From Spirochaetia bacterium (GTDB taxonomy: Bacteria > Spirochaetota > Spirochaetia > Treponematales > Treponemataceae): DNA of 33,718 nt. Every line of letters starts with the position of its first letter. Position 1 is the stretch's first letter. The notes below the pieces were generated by a model. The model was not told the origin of the DNA. It was given only the letters and a program-made list of their open reading frames with translations, and made no database searches. Shown here piece after piece: positions 16,345-21,800 of this stretch. The position numbers and the translations under genes were made by a program. The stretch covers positions 1 to 33,718 of the forward strand of contig CAAGIR010000096.1 of NCBI GenBank assembly GCA_900769975.1, in the 5' to 3' direction.

Positions 16345-16458
16345 TAACAAACGGATGCACAAACCACATAAACGGCACAAAGTGATGTATTTGTTCAGTC
16401 TAACGTCTTCACCACAAAAAAAGTGAGCGTCGTTAGACGCGAACAAATCCGTTTGTTA
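16345..16458. repeat. 114-bp composite inverted repeat, attC-like
   Basis: Outer perfect 12-bp arms are TAACAAACGGAT (16345-16356) and ATCCGTTTGTTA (16447-16458). Inside, ATTTGTTC and TCTAACG (16390-16405) mirror CGTTAGA and GAACAAAT (16431-16448). The inner pair contains GTCTAAC at 16398-16404 and GTTAGAC at 16432-16438, which fit the integron attC core boxes RYYYAAC and GTTRRRY. The hsdM remnant's TAA stop lies on the outer arm. No second site flanks the toxin-antitoxin pair. Confidence 0.5.
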
Positions 16459-17009
16459 CAACTTTATCTCATACCCCATTTCTTTGAACACGCTCAAAAG
16501 TTCTTTTTTGGTGGCACTATAGCAGAATTCAGGAATATTTTTGTAAGTTTCATCTTTATCTTCCTGTTGCCATACATGGAAAGTTTGCGTTACTTTGTTA
16601 CGGTCATCCTGAGTGAGTTCGATATATTTTTTTTCAAACGGACTTCCCATCTGGCGCAAGTCCATAAACAGAACTTCTTCTTCACGATTACGGTAATTTT
16701 TGATTTTTCCGTTATGTTCAACTGTTCGGCTCTTTTTATTTTTATTTAAAATCCAGAGCGTTACAGAAATATCTGTTGTATAAAAAAGATTTCTCGGAAG
16801 AATTACGATTACCTCGACAAGATTGTTTTCTTTTCCTTCTGCAATAAGCTCTGCGCGTCGGGCATCGAATTTATCATTCACAAATTTTAGAAAGATAAGA
16901 CTTAATACAACATGTTTATATTCTGCCGGTTCTACTGTTCCACGAAGTTTGTCGCATGCACCCCAAAGTGCGTCTTCAAAACTGACTTGTTTTTTTTTGC
17001 TTTTGCCAT
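16456..17009 (-). pseudogene. hsdM: Type I restriction-modification methyltransferase, frameshifted and internally deleted
   Basis: From ATG 17009 the gene reads MAKAKK and then hits nine A's (16991-16999 region); beyond them the family N-terminus continues in another frame as VSFEDALWGACDKLRGTVEP and KHVVLSLIFLKFVNDKFDARRAELIAEG. That frame joins directly to the C-terminal part NNLVEVIVILPRNLFYTTDI and continues to ELLSVFKEMGYEIKL. About 300 residues are missing, including the SAM-binding and NPPY catalytic motifs of N6-adenine methylases. The gene is therefore dead twice: a one-base A-tract shift and an internal deletion. No hsdS or hsdR is nearby. Confidence 0.8.
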
Positions 17010-17529
17010 TTTCTATAATCTTCCATTGTAATCATTATAAATCAAAAATGTGTCAAATAACGACACTCTTTATTCTTTTTCCTTAAAATCGCGATATCCC
17101 CAATATCACAATCCAGAATAATCAACTTTCATATATTGGCAAGTATACCACAATTTTTTTTAATAACATCACGTTTCATCAAAATTGAAGTTATGTCAAC
17201 ATTAAATAATAATCAACAAAAAGTCCCTTAAATCCATTAGGCTTTATCTTTTTCTGTCTGTAAGACATTTTTAAAATAATAGTTTACATACAAAGTTGAT
17301 TTTAAATCATAAAATTAAATTATAGCTACCGAATTGTTATTTATAATTAAGAATGAGAATTTAAAGGCGGCCGAAAAAGGCTGTAATTCTATGTTATATA
17401 TAGAAGAAAGTAGATTTGTTTAAAAAAGCTACTGTTTAAGGTTTTTCTCAAAAAGACCTTTTTAGTGGCTTTTTTTCAACGTTTTTTTATATTTTTGTTA
17501 CCTTTTGTGTTACTTAAAGCATTTTTTAG
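17010..17529. other. AT-rich gene-free interval, probable host/prophage boundary
   Basis: Between the hsdM remnant and the first phage-type gene I see no credible gene. The DNA is AT-rich with long A and T runs and contains one strong terminator-like hairpin at 17422-17476. The Mu-like element presumably ends somewhere here, but I could not identify a terminal TG/CA or a target duplication. Confidence 0.4.
17422..17476. terminator. Nested hairpin, bidirectional terminator
   Basis: AAAAAAGCTACT (17422-17433) pairs with AGTGGCTTTTTT (17464-17475) with one mismatch, and inside it AAGGTTTTT pairs with AAAAAGACCTT. T- and A-tracts flank both sides, so it could stop transcription in both directions at the end of the phage accessory region. 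Confidence 0.65.
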
Positions 17530-17703
17530 CTATCCAAATAGGTCATACAGGATTTTTAATGCTATTATTATCAAGGTAATTGGGAAAAATAAAGGTGCAA
17601 AAAGCAGACAAATTGCGAGTGCAAGTATGTCATCTTCTTCGAAAACTTTGTAATTTATGATTCCCATTACCAGCCATAAAACGGCAATAATTACTTCTTT
17701 CAT
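17530..17703 (-). CDS. Small phage membrane protein
   Basis: A 57-residue protein starting MKEVIIAVLWLVMGIINY, then an acidic turn FEEDD, then a second hydrophobic segment rich in Leu, Ile and Phe; two transmembrane helices are likely. AAGGGA lies upstream of ATG 17703. It is the last gene of the minus-strand run and lies 29 bases after the preceding one. No family recognised. Confidence 0.6.
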   Translation of the reverse strand: MKEVIIAVLWLVMGIINYKVFEEDDILALAICLLFAPLFFPITLIIIALKILYDLFG

Positions 17704-17732
17704 TCGGTATTTTCCCTTATTTTTTGATGATT

Positions 17733-17918
17733 TTATTCGAATAATTCGCCTTGTTTAGCGGTATTTTCAGGGCGCTTTTTCCGGCTTAAAAGGATGGAAT
17801 CAACCTGTTTTTCAAGTTCTTTAGAGCGTTTTAAAGCCTCATTTGAACGGTATTTAAAGTACTCTTTTTGAGCTTCTCGCATGGTAAAAACTATATCTGC
17901 AAACTCGCCTGTAGTCAT
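17733..17918 (-). CDS. Small phage protein, helical
   Basis: A 61-residue, charged, mostly helical protein (GEFADIVFTMREAQKEYFKY, then RSKELEKQVDSILLSRKK). Such short coiled proteins are common accessory phage products. Its start abuts the stop of the zinc-finger-like gene with one base between, so the two are cotranscribed and probably translationally coupled. Function unknown. Confidence 0.6.
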   Translation of the reverse strand: MTTGEFADIVFTMREAQKEYFKYRSNEALKRSKELEKQVDSILLSRKKRPENTAKQGELFE

Positions 17919-17919
17919 T

Positions 17920-18276
17920 TTAACCTCTCAGTTTTTCGTTAAGTTCTTGATAAAACTCTTTCAATGTTTTGCTAGGTGCAAACATTACTCCAGTTCCGAT
18001 TGCAGATAAAACTTCTTTTTCTTTTGGAGTAAGAGTTCCTAATAAAAGTGATAATTCTTTTTCAGAAGGCTCATGTTCTGCATTTTCTAATTCTTTACGA
18101 ATTGATTTGATTTTTGTCTTGGTTCGATTTCGTCTGATTGAACCAATAAAAACATTCATACATCTTGTACTACAAAAATAAACCGTTTTCTTTATTTCCG
18201 GGGCTTCTGGAAAAGGTTCTTTTTTCCTACCAGATGAAATTGTTTTTCCACAAACATGACATTTAAATTTTTGCAT
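17920..18276 (-). CDS. Small phage protein with N-terminal cysteine (zinc-binding-like) motif
   Basis: A 118-residue protein. The first 40 residues carry CHVCGKTISSGRKKE and YFCSTRCMNVFIGS, two Cys pairs (CxxC and CxxxC) arranged like a treble-clef or TRASH-type zinc site, followed by a basic stretch and an amphipathic helical C-terminus (PTPKEKEV-like, FYQELNEKLRG). It may bind nucleic acid. ATG 18276 follows GAGGTC; an intrinsic terminator ends ten bases upstream of it, so expression may depend on readthrough. Confidence 0.65.
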   Translation of the reverse strand: MQKFKCHVCGKTISSGRKKEPFPEAPEIKKTVYFCSTRCMNVFIGSIRRNRTKTKIKSIRKELENAEHEPSEKELSLLLGTLTPKEKEVLSAIGTGVMFAPSKTLKEFYQELNEKLRG

Positions 18277-18285
18277 AAAGACCTC

Positions 18286-18322
18286 AAAAAAAAGGCCGCG
18301 AACTCCCCACAAGTCCGCAGCC
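18286..18322 (-). terminator. Intrinsic terminator in the leader of the zinc-motif gene
   Basis: On the minus strand GGCTGCGGA (18322-18314) pairs fully, with two G-U pairs, with TTCGCGGCC (18302-18294), followed by eight T. It stands between promoter copy 6 and the gene start at 18276. A longer-range pairing TCCCCAC with GTGGGGA spans the leader and could compete. Confidence 0.7.
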
Positions 18323-18389
18323 AGTTTAGGTTGCCAAAGCAGCCTCGCTGAGTGGGGAATCCGGCGACGCTGTTCTGTATTATGAAATC

Positions 18390-18430
18390 AGTGTATTTCA
18401 GAATATTTTTTTATGATGAAAATTAGGCAG
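18390..18430 (-). promoter_or_regulatory. Phage late-type promoter, copy 6
   Basis: CTGCCTAATTTTCATCAT (18430-18413) matches the element consensus in 13 of 18 positions; TACACT (18395-18390) follows at exactly 17 bp. It drives a structured leader ending in the 18286-18322 terminator and then the zinc-motif gene. Confidence 0.55.
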
Positions 18431-18470
18431 AAAATTATAAGTCATTCAGTGAATAGAAAATTTTTTGACC

Positions 18471-18728
18471 TTAGTTTTTGGCGCGGTTATGTTCGATTCT
18501 TGCACCATCGCTTTGTTTCCAATCTGGAAGAAAAAGAACGGCTTCACATCTGCGCTGCATTGCTTCAGATACAATCATGTAATCTATCCAGGAAAACGCT
18601 TTGTATTCTACGAGCCATGCAGGATTCATAACGGAGTAGCCTTTCTTCTTCAGGGCACGTTCTGCTTTTTTAAATTTCTTTTTGTAGTTTTTATCCCCGG
18701 ATATTTTTCCAGCAATATAGACTTTCAA
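18471..18728 (-). CDS. DUF4406 family protein
   Basis: An 85-residue phage-type protein: MKVYIAGKISGDKNYKKKFKKAE, then GYSVMNPAWL, DYMIVSEAMQRRCEAVLFLPDW and SDGARIEHNRA. The fold is related to nucleoside 2-deoxyribosyltransferases, with strand-loop GKISG and a downstream acidic helix, suggesting a nucleotide-handling role; the substrate is not established. The start is TTG at 18728 with AGGAAG upstream. Two hairpins lie in the leader between promoter copy 1 and this start. Confidence 0.8.
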   Translation of the reverse strand: MKVYIAGKISGDKNYKKKFKKAERALKKKGYSVMNPAWLVEYKAFSWIDYMIVSEAMQRRCEAVLFLPDWKQSDGARIEHNRAKN

Positions 18729-18748
18729 TTTTCACTTCCTGTAAATGC

Positions 18749-18786
18749 GGTTAAGACTGGTCCAGAGTCTTAACCTAGTTTTTATA
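18749..18786 (+). terminator. Strong hairpin with plus-strand T-tract
   Basis: GGTTAAGACT (18749-18758) and AGTCTTAACC (18766-18775) form a perfect 10-bp stem with a 7-base loop, followed on the plus strand by TAGTTTTTAT. It would end plus-strand transcripts that run past DUF4406; on the minus strand it is a leader hairpin without a T-tract. Confidence 0.6.
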
Positions 18787-18815
18787 AGCCCTTCAGGAGG
18801 AACGCTTATGTTTTA

Positions 18816-18856
18816 AGGATATATGTGAAATCAAGATAGTAATTGAATCAGGGCAA
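18816..18856 (-). promoter_or_regulatory. Phage late-type promoter, copy 1
   Basis: TTGCCCTGATTCAATTAC (18856-18839) matches the consensus in 14 of 18 positions, with TATCCT (18821-18816) at exactly 17 bp. It follows a small GGGC/GCCC hairpin with a T-rich loop and drives the DUF4406 gene. Confidence 0.55.
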
Positions 18857-18873
18857 ACAAAAGCCCTCTGTTC

Positions 18874-18882
18874 TGATATATT
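18874..18882 (+). promoter_or_regulatory. Plus-strand extended -10 promoter, module 1
   Basis: TGATATATT preceded by GTTC resembles an extended -10. The flanking sequence from ATCAGGGCA through AAGGAGGGCT is near-identical to the corresponding DNA at 19704-19776, so the two plus-strand genes share a duplicated promoter-leader. Confidence 0.5.
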
Positions 18883-18919
18883 TTAATTGCGAATAAAAAC
18901 ATTCATAAGGAGGGCTAAA

Positions 18920-19294
18920 ATGCCATATTTAAATACGATTATCACGGTTTCCGCCACTTTATTAAGCGGTCTTTTCACTTTGCTTATTACACGGATTTTT
19001 GATGAAAGGCGGGAAAAAAGAGCTGCAAGTGAACGCATTTTCTATCAGTTTCTTCCTGAACGGCAGAAGCTTTACGACTGCATAATGACTACTCTTTCCG
19101 TAGAACATATAAACGATGTTTGTGACGAGCCGGATAGATTCATCTCTGGTGATGGAAAATTCTATAAGTTTTGTGAGGAGATTCCTCATCTTATTCAGAA
19201 GAGCATTTTTTTCGGTAGCAGAGATATTACAGCGGAACTGGTAAGACTCGGAGTGTTTCTCATTGATGTTCAGGAAAAAAATACAAATCAGTAA
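18920..19294 (+). CDS. Accessory membrane-anchored protein, probably frameshifted
   Basis: A 124-residue frame with one N-terminal transmembrane helix (NTIITVSATLLSGLFTLLIT), a basic cytoplasmic stretch (DERREKRAASER) and a soluble helical domain. AAGGAGGGCT gives a strong ribosome-binding site for ATG 18920. It ends at 19294 just after seven A's (19274-19280); removing one A would join it to the next plus-strand frame and make a 189-residue protein. No family is recognised. Its own promoter and opposite orientation to the phage operons mark it as a moron-type accessory gene. Confidence 0.6.
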   Translation: MPYLNTIITVSATLLSGLFTLLITRIFDERREKRAASERIFYQFLPERQKLYDCIMTTLSVEHINDVCDEPDRFISGDGKFYKFCEEIPHLIQKSIFFGSRDITAELVRLGVFLIDVQEKNTNQ

Positions 19295-19589
19295 CGGCAT
19301 AAATGAGAAGGACATCTGCATTTTCAGGGAATCGCTTAAACCATACGTTGATTCTATAAACCTGCTTCTCAGGAAAGAAAGCTATGCCGATGTAATTGAT
19401 AGCTTCAAGGAAAAGCGTTTTGAAGAAAACAAGAAATCTGTAAAGAAGCTCTGGAATGAACGAAAGCGTATCAAGAAAATCAAGAAGTAATTCCTTTGCT
19501 TCTCTTGGATAGACAAAGGAACAAAGAACAGGCGGAATCACAACTGCTGGAATCATAGATACAAGAAAAGTTTTCAAATCTGGATTCAT
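19260..19589 (-). CDS. Hydrophobic small protein, uncertain
   Basis: A 109-residue frame beginning MNPDLKTFLVSMIPAVVIPP, a likely transmembrane helix, with AGGAAACT upstream of ATG 19589. Only the first 33 residues lie outside the antisense plus-strand frame; the rest is Phe/Leu-rich as expected when a Lys-rich gene is read backwards. The start signals and a promoter-terminator leader upstream argue for a real small gene, but its extent is doubtful. Confidence 0.35.
   Translation of the reverse strand: MNPDLKTFLVSMIPAVVIPPVLCSFVYPREAKELLLDFLDTLSFIPELLYRFLVFFKTLFLEAINYIGIAFFPEKQVYRINVWFKRFPENADVLLIYAVTDLYFFPEHQ
19266..19490 (+). CDS. C-terminal continuation of the accessory membrane protein
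   Basis: A 74-residue, charged frame (FRESLKPYVDSINLLLRKES, then a Lys/Arg-rich end) overlapping the preceding frame by 29 bases. It has no ribosome-binding site of its own and reads as the natural continuation of that protein after a one-base shift at the A7 run. It overlaps a minus-strand frame at 19260-19589; codon character favours this strand here. Confidence 0.45.
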   Translation: MFRKKIQISNGINEKDICIFRESLKPYVDSINLLLRKESYADVIDSFKEKRFEENKKSVKKLWNERKRIKKIKK

Positions 19590-19599
19590 ATAGTTTCCT

Positions 19600-19634
19600 A
19601 AAAAAAGGAGAAATACACCGCAATGTATTTCCCC
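19600..19634 (-). terminator. Intrinsic terminator
   Basis: On the minus strand GGGGAAATACA (19634-19624) pairs with TGTATTTCTCC (19617-19607), one mismatch, followed by seven T. It lies ten bases upstream of the start at 19589. Confidence 0.72.
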
Positions 19635-19668
19635 TTAGTGGCAAATCATACTCTGCGTCATGTAGAGT
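19600..19668 (-). ncRNA. Candidate small RNA or attenuated leader
   Basis: Promoter copy 2 predicts a start near 19668 and the terminator ends at 19600, giving about 69 nt with no ORF. Hairpin arms ATACTCT and AGAGTAT (19670-19664, 19654-19648) lie at its 5' end, the first partly upstream of the predicted start. The outer arms GGCAAAT and ATTTGCC (19640-19689) enclose the promoter's start region. Confidence 0.4.
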
Positions 19669-19674
19669 ATATTA

Positions 19675-19715
19675 ATATTATCATTTGCCTTAATTGAATG
19701 ATGAAATCAGGGCAA
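19675..19715 (-). promoter_or_regulatory. Phage late-type promoter, copy 2 (consensus copy)
   Basis: TTGCCCTGATTTCATCAT (19715-19698) is followed at exactly 17 bp by TAATAT (19680-19675). A GGGGC-TTTTATTTT-GCCC hairpin precedes it. This copy defines the consensus used for the other five. Confidence 0.6.
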
Positions 19716-19733
19716 AATAAAAGCCCCCGTTTC

Positions 19734-19742
19734 TGATATAAT
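19734..19742 (+). promoter_or_regulatory. Plus-strand extended -10 promoter, module 2
   Basis: TGATATAAT is a textbook extended -10 box, 38 bases before ATG 19780. Its surroundings duplicate those of the module 1 promoter at 18874. Confidence 0.6.
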
Positions 19743-19779
19743 TTAGATGCGACAAAACCATTCAGAAGGAGGGCTTTAT

Positions 19780-19983
19780 ATGACTCATGGAATTGGCAAA
19801 ATTGCAGATGATTCAGTTGATGAAAGCGGTATAACCTGTTCTTATTGCGGACAACGCTTAAAAGAACCTGATATTACACCTGACTACATCTTCTGCCCTG
19901 TCTGCGGAAAGTTTTTCAACATTGATGTTCCAGATTCCGCAGAAGCTGACAAAAGCACACGGATAAAAATCTATAATGATTAG
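19780..19983 (+). CDS. Small zinc-ribbon protein
   Basis: A 67-residue protein with two knuckles, CSYCGQRLKEPD and IFCPVCGKFF, forming a CxxC-x(n)-CxxC zinc ribbon. AGAAGGAGGGCT is a strong ribosome-binding site for ATG 19780. Promoter and leader match those of the gene at 18920, so the two are regulated alike. It converges with and overlaps by four bases the minus-strand gene at 19980-20177. A nucleic-acid- or protein-binding role is likely but unproven. Confidence 0.65.
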   Translation: MTHGIGKIADDSVDESGITCSYCGQRLKEPDITPDYIFCPVCGKFFNIDVPDSAEADKSTRIKIYND

Positions 19984-20177
19984 CGGTGACTTTTGCCGAA
20001 GACGGCTTTTATAAATCTGATTGGGTAAGTCCGAATCAGGAATAATAAAAGCCGTGCAAAGCTTCTTTGCAGTATGTATTTTTGAAAATGGTCTTCTGGA
20101 TTTGTTACTGCAACTTCGTACAGATTCTTAGACTTATCCTTTTTGATTCCAAAGTAATAACCGTTTATTTTTTTCAT
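19980..20177 (-). CDS. Small basic phage protein of unknown function
   Basis: A 65-residue protein (YYFGIKKDKSKNLYEVAVTN, then RSFARLLLFLIRTYPIRF) with a basic, partly hydrophobic C-terminus that may bind membrane. GAGGAAATT before ATG 20177 is a good ribosome-binding site, and promoter copy 4 lies directly upstream. It is the first gene downstream of the MuF-toxin, where an immunity gene would be expected, but its basic charge and size do not suggest a CdiI-type inhibitor. Confidence 0.55.
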   Translation of the reverse strand: MKKINGYYFGIKKDKSKNLYEVAVTNPEDHFQKYILQRSFARLLLFLIRTYPIRFIKAVFGKSHR

Positions 20178-20196
20178 AATTTCCTCATACTAGGAT

Positions 20197-20237
20197 AGCG
20201 TATGCTTTTTTGTGTTTATTTGCTGAAATTAAGACAA
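20197..20237 (-). promoter_or_regulatory. Phage late-type promoter, copy 4
   Basis: TTGTCTTAATTTCAGCAA (20237-20220) matches the consensus in 13 of 18 positions, with TACGCT (20202-20197) at exactly 17 bp. It directly follows the terminator at 20240-20274 and drives the 65-residue gene. Confidence 0.5.
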
Positions 20238-20239
20238 AA

Positions 20240-20274
20240 TAAAAGCCCCGAAAAACACTTGCATTTTCCGGGGG
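20240..20274 (-). terminator. Intrinsic terminator after the MuF-toxin gene
   Basis: On the minus strand CCCCGGAAAA pairs with TTTTTCGGGG, one bulge, followed by CTTTTATTTT. It lies about 100 bases after the toxin stop codon. Confidence 0.65.
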
Positions 20275-20287
20275 AATGTGGTATATT
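20259..20287 (+). promoter_or_regulatory. Promoter of the plus-strand RNA
   Basis: TTGCAT (20259-20264), a 17-bp spacer and TATATT (20282-20287) form a sigma70-type promoter predicting a start near 20295. Confidence 0.6.
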
Positions 20288-20294
20288 TAATTAT

Positions 20295-20378
20295 AGACTT
20301 GCGCTGAGGGAACCCTACCTAAAGTAGATGATGATCCCCCGGTGTGTAAAAGCTTTGGTTCGTCCAGAGCTTTTTTTT
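20295..20378 (+). ncRNA. Candidate small RNA convergent on the toxin gene
   Basis: The transcript runs about 84 nt from the promoter at 20259-20287 to an intrinsic terminator: AGCTTTGG (20351-20358), loop TTCGT, CCAGAGCT (20364-20371), then a run of T to 20378. Before it, GAGGGA can pair with TCCCCC around a small CTAC/GTAG hairpin. There is no ORF with a ribosome-binding site. Its 3' end meets the toxin stop codon (20377-20379). Not a family I recognise. Confidence 0.55.
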
Positions 20379-21618
20379 ATTTTAATATATCAATATTAAT
20401 TTGCCCCTTGTAAATCCATACAACAGTAAGTCGTCCATGCTTCCAATCTGAAAATATTTGCTTTATTTCTTGTTCTGTAAAAGAATCTGGTATATTCAAA
20501 ACTACATTTCGAAGTCGTTGTTCTTTTGCACTTTTCAATCTGGATTTGATTGAAGTATCAACATTCTTAATATCAGCAAGTCTGCCATTTATAATAATAT
20601 CAGGATTTGACCACTCTACATTGTAGTTTGTTTTTATGTTTTCTAAGGTTGGAATAACTTTTATTTTATATCCATTGTCAGATAACAATTCAACAATTGC
20701 TTTGTTATTTGTATACCAATCATTTGGCGGATTCTTACATAAATCATACCAACCGCCGTTCTTTCCTTCGTGGCGAGTATATCCCTTCCAAACCTTGTCA
20801 TAGTCTGCAAAAATGTTTTCTTCTCGGTTGAACCTGTTGAGACATCCGTATTTTATCGCACGTTCCATCTGCTGAGGTGTCATCATCCACCAGTTACCGT
20901 TATCAAGCGGATTACCACCGAATCCGTCCTGCGGCTTGAACTTTGCAAAGCTCTTCATGCTCGGATTCTCAACAAGGTTTCCAAGCTTTCCAACCTGTGA
21001 AGGCCATATTCCTCTTACGGAAGTTCTGCAATTCATGTGATACGGTCCGAAACCGTACTTCTTCCAGAAAGGATGGTCTACCGGCAGAATCATTCCATAG
21101 CCGCTTGCGGTGAGGAGATGGCGGCAGATTTTACTTGTCCTGCCGTCCTCAATCACCATCAGCTGATAGGCGGCAACTCCCGAATTCTCATACTGTTTAA
21201 GCTTGCCCGCCATGTAAGCCGTCTGCGTGTTCGTCCTGAAAATCGTTTCCCAAAGTCCGGGGCGGATTTTCATGGCATCGTCATCGGCAATGTTTTTAAG
21301 GGTTTCCCATGTGTCGCTGTATGATTCGCCTTTTTCCAAAGCACCGATAAGAACATGCTTCATACTTTCTATCATGTCCAAGCTGCTTATATTTGCCACC
21401 GTAAACGCCCTGAATCTCAATTTCGGTTCAAGCTCAAGCCACTCCGCCTTGCTCATAGGCACCTTAGACTTCAAGAACTGCATAGCCTCGTTAAACGGAA
21501 CTTCTGGAATCTCCGTTTCATCAGCTGCGTTTATTTTGCGGTCTGGGTTTTCTTCTTCGGCATGGATAAGGCCGAGCATATAAGACGAGCCTAAGAGCTT
21601 TTCTATTGCGGCAACCAT
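20377..21618 (-). CDS. Mu gp30/MuF head morphogenesis protein with C-terminal CdiA-type nuclease domain
   Basis: From ATG 21618 the frame encodes 413 residues. Residues 1 to about 30 look like a portal C-terminus; from FNEAMQFLKSKVPMSKAEW the MuF minor head domain follows, with the RTNTQTAYMAGKLKQYE and PYHMNCRTSVRGIWPSQ signatures. From about residue 305 the end looks like a CdiA-type tRNase toxin: NNKAIVELLSDNGYKIKVIP, then NPDIIINGRLADIKN (338-352, a PD...DxK site) and RLRNVVLNIPDSFT. MuF polymorphic toxins of phages are known. No immunity gene follows. ATG 21618 has no ribosome-binding site and the frame is open 66 codons further upstream without any start codon, to the portal's slippery site. 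Confidence 0.85.
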   Translation of the reverse strand: MVAAIEKLLGSSYMLGLIHAEEENPDRKINAADETEIPEVPFNEAMQFLKSKVPMSKAEWLELEPKLRFRAFTVANISSLDMIESMKHVLIGALEKGESYSDTWETLKNIADDDAMKIRPGLWETIFRTNTQTAYMAGKLKQYENSGVAAYQLMVIEDGRTSKICRHLLTASGYGMILPVDHPFWKKYGFGPYHMNCRTSVRGIWPSQVGKLGNLVENPSMKSFAKFKPQDGFGGNPLDNGNWWMMTPQQMERAIKYGCLNRFNREENIFADYDKVWKGYTRHEGKNGGWYDLCKNPPNDWYTNNKAIVELLSDNGYKIKVIPTLENIKTNYNVEWSNPDIIINGRLADIKNVDTSIKSRLKSAKEQRLRNVVLNIPDSFTEQEIKQIFSDWKHGRLTVVWIYKGQINIDILK

Positions 21619-21800
21619 TTCGACACTTGCTGGGCTGTAGAAAGGTTTTTCGAGGGCTTCTTTATCAGCAGTTTTAACTGTGGTTAAATAGTCTGTGAGG
21701 ATGTCTTTAAGGAGTGGTTTTATGGCGTTTGACGCAAGAACGCAAAGGCTGTCGAGCTCGCGGATGTTTGCTAGTTCTTGCTTGAAAGAATCAGAATCCG

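Noticed and set aside
17010..17529. Exact right end of the Mu-like element
   Set aside because: I looked for TG/CA termini, repeated transposase sites and a short target duplication but found no pair I could defend, and the other end lies outside the window.
19240..19300. Programmed -1 frameshift at the A7 run of the accessory membrane protein
   Set aside because: The downstream frame is +1 (or -2) relative to the first, so the usual -1 slippage cannot join them; an indel or coupled restart is simpler.
19980..20177. The 65-residue protein as immunity protein for the MuF-toxin
   Set aside because: It is basic, has its own promoter and is separated from the toxin gene by a terminator; nothing in it resembles a CdiI inhibitor. 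Position alone is not enough.
20290..20345. TPP riboswitch in the plus-strand RNA, suggested by GCGCTGAGGGAACCC
   Set aside because: Only a short string resembles the thi-box; the second conserved arm and a downstream gene are missing.
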